DNA from: Desulfobacterales bacterium
GTDB lineage: Bacteria; Desulfobacterota; Desulfobacteria; Desulfobacterales; JAEINQ01
Length of the DNA stretch: 64,000 bases
Assembly: GCA_016342285.1 (NCBI GenBank)
Contig: JAEINQ010000024.1
Location: 16,171 to 80,170 of the forward strand
Reading direction: 5' to 3'
The notes below the pieces were generated by a model. That model was not told the DNA's origin. It was given only the letters and a program-made list of their open reading frames with translations, and did no database searches. The position numbers were made by a program, and so were the translations under genes. Shown here piece after piece: positions 8,742 through 17,048 of the stretch (position 1 is its first letter; each line of letters begins with the position of its first letter).

Positions 8742-11150
8742 TTGCCGATCGTTTTACGGAAGATACCGAACAGGGCCGGATGGGCTATCCTTGGTCTGGC
8801 ATCGCTGGTGGTCGCTGCTTTACTGCCGTCGGGAACAGCCTGGGCACAGAGCCCCCCGCCCCGCGTTGAAAACGGTGTCATTGATCTGCGGACCTGGGAT
8901 TTTGCCCGGAGCGGTTCCGTTGCCCTGGACGGCCAGTGGGCGTTTTACTGGCGGCAGTTTCTGACGCCTGAAAAAAACGGCGATACCATGGACGCCGAAC
9001 CGCAATCTTTTCTCAAGGTGCCCTACGTCTGGAACGACCATCCTCTGGGGGCAGAGCGGCTTCCGGGGTTCGGCTACGCCACATACCGGATGCGCATCCT
9101 GCTTTCGCCGGAACCGGAACCCCTGGCGCTGCATGTCATCGATGTGGCCACCGCTTGCACCGTATATGCCAACGGCCGGCTGGTTTACCGCGCCGGTCTG
9201 CCCGGGACATCCCGGGAAATGTCAACGCCCGGTTTTCTTCCCGGGGTCGCTGATCTGGGTCCCGTGGCCGGTGAAATTGATCTGGTGGTCCACGTCGCCA
9301 ATTTCCACCATCGCCAGGGCGGTCTGTGGGATCGGATCACCATCGGACGGCCCCAGCAGATGCATGCCATGCGGGAAGGACGGATCGTTTTCAACATGGT
9401 TCTCTTTGGCAGCCTGCTGTTGATGGGGCTCTACCACCTGGGAATTTACGGGCTGCGCCGGGACGCTCGTTCATCGCTCTATTTCGGCCTTGCTTGCCTG
9501 ACCGTCACGCTACGGACGCTGACCACCGGCGAGCGGTATCTGGTCCAGCTTGTTCCCGCCTTTCCTTTTGAATGGTTGAGCAAGCTGGAATACTTGGGCT
9601 TTTACCTTGCCATAGGCTGTTTTGCCCTCTTCACCCGGTCCCTGTTTCCCGAAGAATCCGATCGCCGCATCCTCTTCGGAATCGCGACCCTGGCCGGGCT
9701 TTTTTCCCTGCTGGTACTGACGACACCGCTTCGCATCTATTCTTACTCGACCCCGGTTTTTGAGGGGATTACCGTTCTGGCCCTGGGGTACGGGATGGTC
9801 ATACTCGGGCGGGCCTTGAGGAAAGAGCGATCCGGAGCCGAAATATTTCTGGCAGGATTTCTCGTGCTTGCCGCGACCGCCATCAACGACATCCTCTATT
9901 CGCGCCAGGTGATCCACACCTTTTACATGGTGCAGTTCGGTTTGCTCTTTTTTATTCTGTCCCAGTCCTTTTTGATTTCCCGGCGATTCTCGGAGCTTTT
10001 TGACGTGGTGGCAGCCCAGCGGATCAAACTCAAAGTAAGCGAGGAGAAGTACCGACAACTGGTGGAAAACGCCAACGAGGCCATTTTTATCGTCCAGGAC
10101 GGAACCTTTAAATTTGCCAATACCCGTACCGAAACAATTTTCGGATTCGACGCCCGGGAACTGAGCGCACTGCCGTTTATGTCCAGTGTGTATGCCGATG
10201 ACCGGCCCATGGTGAAAAAGCATCTGGATCGGGGCGTGGCCAGCGGCATGGGGGTTGCCACCGAAACATTCCGGCTGGTCAAACGGTCGGGCAGAACGGT
10301 TTGGGTGCATCTCAACGCCGTGCCGACCACCTGGGAAGACCGGCCGGCCATACTTAACTTTCTCAGTGACTTCAGCGGCCGGAAACAGATGGAAAACCAG
10401 TTGCACCGAGCACAGAAAATGGAAGCCCTGGCCACCCTGGCCAGCGGCCTTGCCCAGGATTTCAACAAGTTCATCGCCAATGTGCTGCAAAACGCCGAAC
10501 GGGCGATGATGAATTTGCCTGCGGATAGTGAGTCCAGGTCCTTTTTACAGAAAGTGATGGATGCCGGTCTCAGCGCTCGGAAACTGGTGGAACAGGTGCT
10601 GGTGTTCAGCCGCAAAGGGCACCGGGCAAAGCGTCCGATTCGGGTTGCCTTGGAAATCGAGGAGGCCGTGCGGATGCTCCGGGCAGCTCATGCGCCAAAC
10701 ATCACCATTCGCACGGATATCGCCGCCTCCACGGCCATGATGATGGCCAACGGTGCCCAGATCCGTGACATTCTGCTCAACCTGGCAAACAATGCCACCG
10801 ATGCCATGAAAGAGGCCGGGGGCATCCTGCAGATCGGTCTTCACGAGGTGACCGTCACGTGTGGTTCGTGCGAGTATGCGGGCGGGCTCAATCAGGGCAA
10901 CTATGTGCGACTGACCGTTGCGGACAACGGCCGCGGGATTCCCGAAGAAATCCAGGATCGTATTTTCGAACCCTATTTTACCGCCAAACCGGCCGGCGAG
11001 GGGACGGGGATGGGACTCTCTGTCGTGATGGGAATCGTAAAGCGCCACAAGGGCGACATCGGACTGGTCAGCTCGTTGAATACGGGAACCACATTTCACG
11101 TCTACCTGCCGACCATCTCCTTGAGCAACGGCGCCGGGATGGCCGAATAG
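8742..11150 (+). CDS. 7TMR-DISM sensor kinase lacking the phospho-acceptor His
   Basis: An 802-residue membrane sensor kinase. Order: signal peptide (1-36), periplasmic 7TMR-DISMED2-like jelly roll (about 45-195), seven-helix 7TMR-DISM block (about 210-415), PAS (about 435-545), a HisKA-like dimerisation helix and a HATPase (about 640-795). ATP-lid boxes are intact (NNATDAM, ADNGRGIPEE, GEGTGMGLS). The H-box reads GLAQDFNKF where relatives have GVAHDFNN, so the phosphorylatable His is Gln572. It may be a pseudokinase, or its partner may be phosphorylated elsewhere. Start is a TTG at 8742 behind a G-rich ribosome site, which gives a clean signal peptide. It is first of a plus-strand run with cyclase, di-iron proteins and a receiver. 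Its N-terminal half resembles the kinase at 39.1 kb. Confidence 0.88.
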   Translation: MPIVLRKIPNRAGWAILGLASLVVAALLPSGTAWAQSPPPRVENGVIDLRTWDFARSGSVALDGQWAFYWRQFLTPEKNGDTMDAEPQSFLKVPYVWNDHPLGAERLPGFGYATYRMRILLSPEPEPLALHVIDVATACTVYANGRLVYRAGLPGTSREMSTPGFLPGVADLGPVAGEIDLVVHVANFHHRQGGLWDRITIGRPQQMHAMREGRIVFNMVLFGSLLLMGLYHLGIYGLRRDARSSLYFGLACLTVTLRTLTTGERYLVQLVPAFPFEWLSKLEYLGFYLAIGCFALFTRSLFPEESDRRILFGIATLAGLFSLLVLTTPLRIYSYSTPVFEGITVLALGYGMVILGRALRKERSGAEIFLAGFLVLAATAINDILYSRQVIHTFYMVQFGLLFFILSQSFLISRRFSELFDVVAAQRIKLKVSEEKYRQLVENANEAIFIVQDGTFKFANTRTETIFGFDARELSALPFMSSVYADDRPMVKKHLDRGVASGMGVATETFRLVKRSGRTVWVHLNAVPTTWEDRPAILNFLSDFSGRKQMENQLHRAQKMEALATLASGLAQDFNKFIANVLQNAERAMMNLPADSESRSFLQKVMDAGLSARKLVEQVLVFSRKGHRAKRPIRVALEIEEAVRMLRAAHAPNITIRTDIAASTAMMMANGAQIRDILLNLANNATDAMKEAGGILQIGLHEVTVTCGSCEYAGGLNQGNYVRLTVADNGRGIPEEIQDRIFEPYFTAKPAGEGTGMGLSVVMGIVKRHKGDIGLVSSLNTGTTFHVYLPTISLSNGAGMAE

Positions 11151-11367
11151 ACTCGATATGGCCGGAACGTTTACAAACAGCCTCATTGTTTTGCTCTACA
11201 CCGACGGTCTGCCACAGGCCTGCCTGCAGATTGACAAACCGACGGTTTTCGGTGAGAGTAAATTAAACGATGTTTTCAACCTGGGTTCAAGAATCGCTGT
11301 CAGGGTCTTTCGTGGAAAAAAAGCGGACACCGAGAGCCGACCCACTCTCCGTAAGGCGGATTTCACC

Positions 11368-12171
11368 ATGTCCATACAAAGGAATCGGCTGCAGGAGTTG
11401 ATGAAAATCAATGTCAATGAACCGTCAGCCCGCACTCTCTTGCTGGATCACCTTGAGTCTCTGGCCACCATCGACGACGACACACTTCAGAAAAGGCTTC
11501 TCAAAGATCTCGTTCGCAACTATGTGGCCCTGGAGAGACGGGTCGACACGCTGTTGAAAAACACCCTGCCTGCCAGCGTGGCCGAAACCATCAAATACGA
11601 AGGACGCTACCCTCCCACGCCGTGTGAATGTTCCATCCTGTTTACCGATTTTTGCGGCTTCACCCGTATCTGCGAGGCGGTTTCCAGCCAAGCCATGGTG
11701 GAGACGCTCGATACCCTCTTTGCCGCGTTTGACGACCTGGTCGATGCCCATCACGGGACCAAAATAAAAACCATTGGAGACGCCTATATGGCCGTATTCG
11801 GTGCCCCCACCCGGGTCCCCGATCATGCGGTGATGGCCGTGCGCGCGGCCCTGGCCATGCAGGCCTTCATGGGCCGGTTCAATCGTCGGGCACCGCGTCC
11901 CTTTGGCATGCGGGTCGGCATTCACAGCGGACAGGTGACGACCGGCGTGGTCGGCAAGGAGCGCATGCAGTTCGATGTATTCGGAGACGATGTGAACATC
12001 GCCGCCCGGTTTGAATCCTCCGGGGAGCCGGATCGGATCAATGTCTCCGAGGCGACGTATCTGGCGGCCAGAGACCACTTCAGCTTTGAAGCCCGGGGAG
12101 AGATCCCCCTAAAGCACAAGGCGGCCATGCGGGCTTTTTTCGTTTCCGGAGAATTACCCGCGGTGCAATAA
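11368..12171 (+). CDS. Class III adenylate cyclase
   Basis: A soluble 267-residue protein: about 85 residues of helical N-terminal region, then a class III nucleotidyl cyclase domain. Metal-binding Asp residues are in FTDFCGFT and KTIGDAYMAVFG. The substrate-selecting Lys (KTIGD) and Asp (QFDVFGDDVN) are the pair that marks ATP over GTP, and the transition-state Asn and Arg are in DDVNIAARF, so all six usual catalytic residues seem present. It should make cAMP. I took ATG at 11368 (MSIQRNRLQE); an earlier in-frame start at 11158 would add 70 residues of poor quality. It lies between the degenerate kinase and the di-iron MBL-fold gene, so cAMP output may respond to the same signal. Confidence 0.88.
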   Translation: MSIQRNRLQELMKINVNEPSARTLLLDHLESLATIDDDTLQKRLLKDLVRNYVALERRVDTLLKNTLPASVAETIKYEGRYPPTPCECSILFTDFCGFTRICEAVSSQAMVETLDTLFAAFDDLVDAHHGTKIKTIGDAYMAVFGAPTRVPDHAVMAVRAALAMQAFMGRFNRRAPRPFGMRVGIHSGQVTTGVVGKERMQFDVFGDDVNIAARFESSGEPDRINVSEATYLAARDHFSFEARGEIPLKHKAAMRAFFVSGELPAVQ

Positions 12172-12189
12172 GACCATGCAGAGGAGGGT

Positions 12190-13002
12190 ATGATGGGCGA
12201 CGTTTCCCGTTACGGGCGGCCGATCCGGATCGCCGATGGGGTGTTCTGGGTCGGCAGCCGCAATGAAGACGAAACCTTGTCCTGCAATCCTTTTCTGATC
12301 GTTCAAAATGACCAGGCCGTGCTGATCGACAGCGGCAGCCGAAGCGATTTTGCCGTGGTCATGATGCGGATCCTTCAGGCCGGTATCGATCCCCGCCAGA
12401 TCGTGGCATTGATCTACCAGCATTACGATCCGGACCTTTGCGGGTCCATGGCCAACTTCATTGAAATGTGCGACAACCCCGATCTTGAGGTGGTTTCGGA
12501 ACACAGCAACAACCTGTTTATCTCCTATTACATTCCCATGGATCGGAAACACCTGCTGCGATCCGTGGATGCCTACCATCACCGGTTTTCCTTCTCAGGC
12601 CGGGAATTGTTGTTCGTGCCGGTTCCCTATTCCCACAGCCCGGGCAGTTTTGTGACCTACGACGTCGCCACCAAGACCCTCTTTTCCAGCGACCTGTTTG
12701 GCAGTTTCGCCCCGGCCGGCGATCTGTTCGTTGAACTGGCCGAGGATTGTTACCACTGTAAGGATTTTGATCAATGCCCCCGGAATCGGCCGGCATGCCC
12801 GCTGAAAAGCATCGCGCTGTTCCATCAGCAGGTCATGCCCTGTCGAAAAGCCCTGGGTTACGCCATGGGCCAGGTGAAACGGCTCGATATCGAACGCATT
12901 GCGCCCCAGCACGGCGGCATCCTCAACCGGCGGCGCGACATTGATCATGTCATTGACCGGCTTGAAGCCTTAACGGAAGTCGGCATCGACGGCATCTGCT
13001 GA
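12190..13002 (+). CDS. Metallo-beta-lactamase-fold di-iron protein (ODP/flavodiiron-like)
   Basis: A 270-residue MBL-fold protein resembling the di-iron half of flavodiiron proteins and the oxygen-binding ODP proteins used in chemotaxis. Likely ligand segments are YQHYDPDLCG (replacing HXEXDH, with the last His changed to Leu), VPYSHSPGS, LFSSDLFGS and APQHGG. A cysteine-rich insert (YHCKDFDQCP... ACPL) near residues 182-202 is unusual. There is no flavodoxin domain, so NO/O2 reduction would need an outside electron donor; O2 sensing is equally possible. A strong GAGGAGGG site lies before the ATG-ATG start. It is 18 bases after the cyclase gene and 45 before the hemerythrin gene, which supports one operon. 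Confidence 0.78.
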   Translation: MMGDVSRYGRPIRIADGVFWVGSRNEDETLSCNPFLIVQNDQAVLIDSGSRSDFAVVMMRILQAGIDPRQIVALIYQHYDPDLCGSMANFIEMCDNPDLEVVSEHSNNLFISYYIPMDRKHLLRSVDAYHHRFSFSGRELLFVPVPYSHSPGSFVTYDVATKTLFSSDLFGSFAPAGDLFVELAEDCYHCKDFDQCPRNRPACPLKSIALFHQQVMPCRKALGYAMGQVKRLDIERIAPQHGGILNRRRDIDHVIDRLEALTEVGIDGIC

Positions 13003-13047
13003 TCGTGTTTCGGGCAATGCTTCCACAGACAAAAAGGACAACAAGCC

Positions 13048-13971
13048 ATGGGATTGAAAGACTACCAGAACAAGATCATACGGCAGTTCCAGACTCAGGA
13101 GCTTCTTTTGGCGGATCTCTATACCGAATTCGGTCGACGGTTTCCCGAGGATCGGGATTTCTGGGACCAGTTGGTCCGTGAAGAGACCATGCACGCCCGG
13201 TTGATCGAAAAACTTCATGACGTGGTGAAAAAAGGGTCGATGATCTTCGATGAGGGGAAGGTGAAAACCTATACGTTGACAGCCATGATCGAACGGATTG
13301 AAGCCCTGGTGCAAGGGGCTCGCCGGGGAGACCTCAACAATCGCAGGGAGGCCCTGGCCCAGGCCCTGGACTTGGAGTCGGCCTTGATCGAAAAAGGGGT
13401 CTTTACGCATTTTGAGCCGATGACCGACAATGCGCGCGCCGTACTCAAGCGCCTCAACAGCGAAACCCTCGATCACGTGGTCCGGGTCCGGCGCATGCAT
13501 GCCGGCGCCCGCCCGGCCCCGAAGCAACAGGAGGAAACCGAAGGCATCCCTATGGGCGATCCCCGCATCCAATGGACGCCGGCGCTTTCGGTCGGGATCG
13601 AAGAGATCGACAATCAGCACCGGAATCTTTTCGACCTGATCAATCGTGCGACGGCTATGCAGGCCAGTTCAGGTCGGTTCGAAGCGGTTTCGGATCTGAT
13701 TCGGGAGATGATCCGGTATTCCGACGAGCATTTCAAGACCGAAGATGCCGTGATGATCGGCGCTGATTTTCCTCTCTTTGCGACCCATCGGCGGGAACAC
13801 CAGAAATACATGGAAAAGATCCGCGTCTTTGTGGACGGCATCAAGGGCGAACGCCAGGATCTGATTGAAGAGATATTGGATTTTCTTGCGGTCTGGTGGC
13901 TTGAGCATATTACCGAATCGGACAGTCGGTATGCCCGATGGCTTCAAAGTCAGGAGACTGACCGTTCATGA
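13048..13971 (+). CDS. Ferritin-like / bacteriohemerythrin fusion protein
   Basis: A 307-residue protein with two probable di-iron parts. Residues 1-150 look like a ferritin-like four-helix bundle, with EETMHARLIEKL (E..H motif) and a second acidic helix with ALDLESALIEK. Residues about 170-305 are a complete bacteriohemerythrin with all ligand segments: GIEEIDNQHRNLFDL, HFKTEDAVM, HRREHQKYM and WWLEHITESDSRY. Hemerythrins bind O2 reversibly; ferritin-like domains bind or oxidise iron or reduce peroxide. Placed after the MBL-fold di-iron gene and adenylate cyclase, it suggests oxygen sensing, storage or detoxification. The fusion itself looks uncommon. Confidence 0.87.
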   Translation: MGLKDYQNKIIRQFQTQELLLADLYTEFGRRFPEDRDFWDQLVREETMHARLIEKLHDVVKKGSMIFDEGKVKTYTLTAMIERIEALVQGARRGDLNNRREALAQALDLESALIEKGVFTHFEPMTDNARAVLKRLNSETLDHVVRVRRMHAGARPAPKQQEETEGIPMGDPRIQWTPALSVGIEEIDNQHRNLFDLINRATAMQASSGRFEAVSDLIREMIRYSDEHFKTEDAVMIGADFPLFATHRREHQKYMEKIRVFVDGIKGERQDLIEEILDFLAVWWLEHITESDSRYARWLQSQETDRS

Positions 13972-14259
13972 GCAGAGCCGTGCAGATTTTTCCTGAGAAT
14001 GCGTTCCCGGATCTTTCGGCAGGATGGATCAAATTCGGTTCCTCGCTATTTCGTGTGGGGGCCAGGAGGGTGTCGGCTCGCGGCCCGAAAAACGCGCCGC
14101 TAAGCGCCCGTAACCCCGGACAGCGCCCTGTTTCAGTAGAAAAGGCTGATATTTTCAATTGTTAAAAAGCTGTTGCGGCCGGACGGGTTTCTGTCCGGGG
14201 TAACGGGCCCTAAACGGCAGCTGGATAACCGTGTTAAACGATTTTTGGAAAGGGAAAAG

Positions 14260-14934
14260 ATGAAAACGATTCTGATCGCAGACGATGACCGGGTGTTAAG
14301 GCAGCGGCTGGTCCATGCGCTGAGCAAGGCCAGGGGAGATCTGGTCCTGATTGAAGCCGGGGATGGCGAAGTGGCCGTAAAAGCGCTGAAAGACAACGCC
14401 GTGGGCCTGGTGATTACCGATATCAATATGCCCAAGGCCAGCGGGCTGGTGGTGCTGGCCTACCTCAATGCCTTTTTGCCCCAGGTGCCGTGTTTTGTGA
14501 TGACCTCCTACGGCACTTCGCGTCTCAAGGCCAAAATGCCTCCCGACCTGCTGCGCTTTTACCAGAAACCCTTCGACCTTCAGGATATGGCCCGGTCCGC
14601 GGTGGCGGTTCTGGAACGCAAAGTCGATCCTGAAGCCTGCCGAGGGGTTGCGCTCGTTCATTTGCTGGATCTGTCCATGGCTGAAGGGGTGACCTGCACC
14701 ATCGTTGTGACCGGGCCGGAAGGAATAAAATGTCGGCTCTATCTTGTAGACGGCCAACTCTGGGATGCGGTGATCGATGATCGCCGCGGTGAAGCGGCTG
14801 CCGTTGAATCCCTGGCCTGGTCCAGGCCCGAGTATTGCATTGATTACATCATCCCCGATTCCGTGGAAAAAAACATCCATGTCTCCCTGGACGACCTGCT
14901 GCGAACCGTGAGCCTATGCCCCAAGACCCGATAG
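14260..14934 (+). CDS. Response regulator with C-terminal DUF4388-like domain
   Basis: A 224-residue protein. Residues 1-120 are a CheY-like receiver: acidic pair in IADDDR, phospho-acceptor Asp in ITDINMPKAS, and conserved Lys in YQKPFD. Residues about 125-215 match a DUF4388/PATAN-like output (HLLDLSMAEGVTCTI, LYLVDGQLWDAV), a module often found on two-component proteins that control motility. There is no DNA-binding domain. Start at 14260 follows GGAAAGGGAAAAG. It is the last gene in the plus-strand cluster and ends 21 bases inside the convergent Toprim gene. A 290-base gap before it holds no clear gene. Confidence 0.85.
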   Translation: MKTILIADDDRVLRQRLVHALSKARGDLVLIEAGDGEVAVKALKDNAVGLVITDINMPKASGLVVLAYLNAFLPQVPCFVMTSYGTSRLKAKMPPDLLRFYQKPFDLQDMARSAVAVLERKVDPEACRGVALVHLLDLSMAEGVTCTIVVTGPEGIKCRLYLVDGQLWDAVIDDRRGEAAAVESLAWSRPEYCIDYIIPDSVEKNIHVSLDDLLRTVSLCPKTR

Positions 14935-15213
14935 CGTCTTTTTCCCTTTTTTGTTTGCTTCGTCCCGGGTCAGAAAGGCGTTTTTACATCCCGGAACCCT
15001 TGAATTGATGCGCCGGCGAATCTGATCTCCGGCATGGTCGGGATCGGTGAAGATCACCACCCCTTTTTGCCGGCGCGCCGCGGCGATAAGCTGAAAGGTT
15101 TCTTCGGTGATGCCGAAACCGCTGGTGATAATCATTTCCGCGTCCACGGCACGGCGGACGGCGGAAACATCAGACTTGCCTTCCACCACGATGATTTCCC
15201 TGATGCAGGTCAT
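14914..15213 (-). CDS. Small Toprim-domain protein (RNase M5-like)
   Basis: A 99-residue protein that is almost wholly a Toprim domain: IIVVEGKSDVSAV carries the catalytic Glu, and VVIFTDPDHAGDQIRRRI carries the DXD metal pair. This pattern fits ribonuclease M5 (5S rRNA maturation) and related small Toprim proteins, but M5 is usually about 180 residues and this copy ends soon after the DXD, so only the core is present. Start chosen at 15213 (MTCIREIIVVEG). It overlaps the end of the convergent response regulator gene by 21 bases and is divergent from the phosphoesterase gene. Confidence 0.72.
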   Translation of the reverse strand: MTCIREIIVVEGKSDVSAVRRAVDAEMIITSGFGITEETFQLIAAARRQKGVVIFTDPDHAGDQIRRRINSRVPGCKNAFLTRDEANKKGKKTLSGLGA

Positions 15214-15319
15214 GGTCTTTAAATTTCCGTTTGCCAATTTTTCTGCGATCCCATAGACTCCCCCTGGATTTGCCCCCGCTGCCATAACACCAATCGGATT
15301 GGATGGGAAAGGAGATGCC

Positions 15320-16672
15320 ATGTTGAGAGTCCTTCACCGGATTGCCCTGGTCGCTTTGATTTCTTCGGTATTGCTGTCCTGCGGGCCGTCTTCGCGTGTT
15401 TACCAGGCCCCCCCGGAGGCTTTGGCCTTAGCGTCCAAAGCGGTAACATATCCGAAAACCTCTTTTGTGGTCATCACCGACCCCCATGTCTACGACCCGG
15501 CACTCGGCGTGACCGGCAGCGCATTCCAGGCCTATCTGGACAAGGACCGAAAGCTGCTGAAGGAAAGCGAAGAGCTGTTTGATGCGGCCATTGATCGTGC
15601 CGCTACCGAAGAGGCCGATTTTGTCATCATTTGCGGCGATATGACCAAGGATGGGGAAAAGAACAACCACCTTATGGTGGCCGAAAAGCTCAAACGGTTT
15701 CAAGCGGCTGGCAAGTCGGTCTTTGTCGTGCCCGGCAACCACGATGTGGCCAACGGGGAGGCGGTCCGGTTTGTCGGAGATCATTCCGAGCCGATTCCAT
15801 CGGTCACCGGGGCTGAATTTGCCGACATTTACCGGGACTTCGGATACAACGCCGCCCTGGATCGGGATCCGGCCTCGTTGAGCTATCTGGCCGAACCGGT
15901 GCCCGGCCTGTGGCTGCTGGCGGTGGATTCGTGCAAATGGAAGGACAACCGCCCCGGCCACCATGCCATCACCGGAGGTGCTTATTCCCCGGAGACCTTT
16001 GGATGGATCGAGGCCACCCTCATGCGGGCTCGCCAACAGGGAAAAGCGGTGATTGTCTTTCAGCACCACGGCATCATGGAGCACTACCCCCACAATGCCA
16101 AATTTTACGGCGACTACCTGGTGGATGACCATGACGCGGTTGCGGAGATGCTTTCCACCTTCGGTGTTTCCCTGGTGTTCACCGGTCATTTCCATGCCCA
16201 GGACATCTCCAGACGGGTTTTCGACGAAGGCCGACGCACCATTTACGACATCGAGACCGGATCCCTGGTGACCTCGCCGTGCCCCTACCGGCGGGTCCGG
16301 GTTACCGACGGTCAAAAGGCGGTCATCGACAGCCGGTTCATCGACGCGATTCCCTCCCATCCGACGGATTTCAAGACCTATGCCGCCGATTACGTCTACC
16401 AGGGAACCATCAAGCTGGCCGACGAAGCCTTGATCAAATACAAGGTCAGCGAACCGGGCCGGGTCAAGTTCAATCCCCAGGTATCAAGGGCCTATGTGAC
16501 CCATCTCAAGGGGGACGAAAAAGCGCGGATTGTCATCGACACCGACGGTGCCGGGCTGTGGGGAAAATTCGTGATGTTCATGCAAGAGGACCTGCTCTAC
16601 GGATGGACCACCGATCTGCCGCCGGCCGACAACCGGCTGACCATCGATTTGACCACCGGGAAGAGCGAATAG
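15320..16672 (+). CDS. Calcineurin-like metallophosphoesterase, lipoprotein
   Basis: A 450-residue exported protein. The N-terminus has a lipoprotein signal with lipobox LLSC at about residue 20. The metallophosphoesterase motifs occur in order: DPHVYD, GDMTKDGE, GNHDV, FQHHG and GHFHAQD, so the two-metal site is complete. The C-terminal 120 residues are an extra beta-rich region. It is probably a periplasmic phosphodiesterase or phosphatase of unknown substrate. A strong AAAGGAG site precedes the ATG at 15320. It is followed by a repeat-rich 376-base gap and then the 3' end of nrdJ (convergent). Confidence 0.86.
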   Translation: MLRVLHRIALVALISSVLLSCGPSSRVYQAPPEALALASKAVTYPKTSFVVITDPHVYDPALGVTGSAFQAYLDKDRKLLKESEELFDAAIDRAATEEADFVIICGDMTKDGEKNNHLMVAEKLKRFQAAGKSVFVVPGNHDVANGEAVRFVGDHSEPIPSVTGAEFADIYRDFGYNAALDRDPASLSYLAEPVPGLWLLAVDSCKWKDNRPGHHAITGGAYSPETFGWIEATLMRARQQGKAVIVFQHHGIMEHYPHNAKFYGDYLVDDHDAVAEMLSTFGVSLVFTGHFHAQDISRRVFDEGRRTIYDIETGSLVTSPCPYRRVRVTDGQKAVIDSRFIDAIPSHPTDFKTYAADYVYQGTIKLADEALIKYKVSEPGRVKFNPQVSRAYVTHLKGDEKARIVIDTDGAGLWGKFVMFMQEDLLYGWTTDLPPADNRLTIDLTTGKSE

Positions 16673-16689
16673 ATAGTGCCCATCCATAA

Positions 16690-16829
16690 CAGGCTGTTGA
16701 AAAACTATTGCGCTCGACAATACGGCGTTAAAATTCGGCTCAATATTCTCATTTATAGAACATAAACTCCGCTATTTCGCCGAATTTTGCCTTGTCTTGC
16801 CTTCGCTCATGACGTTTTTCAACACCCTG
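16690..16829. mobile_element. 140-bp MITE-like element with 16-bp terminal inverted repeats
   Basis: The ends CAGGCTGTTGAAAAAC and GTTTTTCAACACCCTG are inverted repeats with one mismatch in 16. The tetranucleotide ATAA flanks both sides (16686-16689 and 16830-16833), a likely target duplication. Internal inverted arms AAAATTCGGC and GCCGAATTTT would fold the element into a long hairpin. It has no coding capacity, so it would depend on a transposase elsewhere. Confidence 0.7.
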
Positions 16830-16868
16830 ATAAAGGGCCAATTTACCCGATATTGGTGTTGCCGAAAA

Positions 16869-16975
16869 AAAGGATTCAAGGCTTCGAGGGTTCAAGGGCT
16901 CCAGTGAAGGCTCCTACGGCCTGTTCGGTTTTCCTCGGCCCCTTGACCCCTTGAATCCTCGAACCCTCCAGCAAA
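16869..16975. repeat. Imperfect inverted repeat (GATTCAAGG / CCTTGAATC arms)
   Basis: Left arm GGATTCAAGGCTTCGAGGG and right arm CCCCTTGAATCCTCGAACCC could fold over a loop of about 60 bases. There is no coding potential. It lies between the MITE-like element and the end of nrdJ and may act as a convergent transcription stop, though no U-run was seen. Confidence 0.5.
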
Positions 16976-17048
16976 TAAACGACCCTTTCGGCTCGGTGAA
17001 ACAGAACAAAATGAGGACACCCCATGGAAAGGACATTGGTGAAAGCGC

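Noticed and set aside
13968..14165. 65-codon frame after the hemerythrin gene
   Set aside because: It starts on the preceding stop (ATGA) but has no ribosome site of its own, no recognisable motif, and covers a gap with palindromic sequence.
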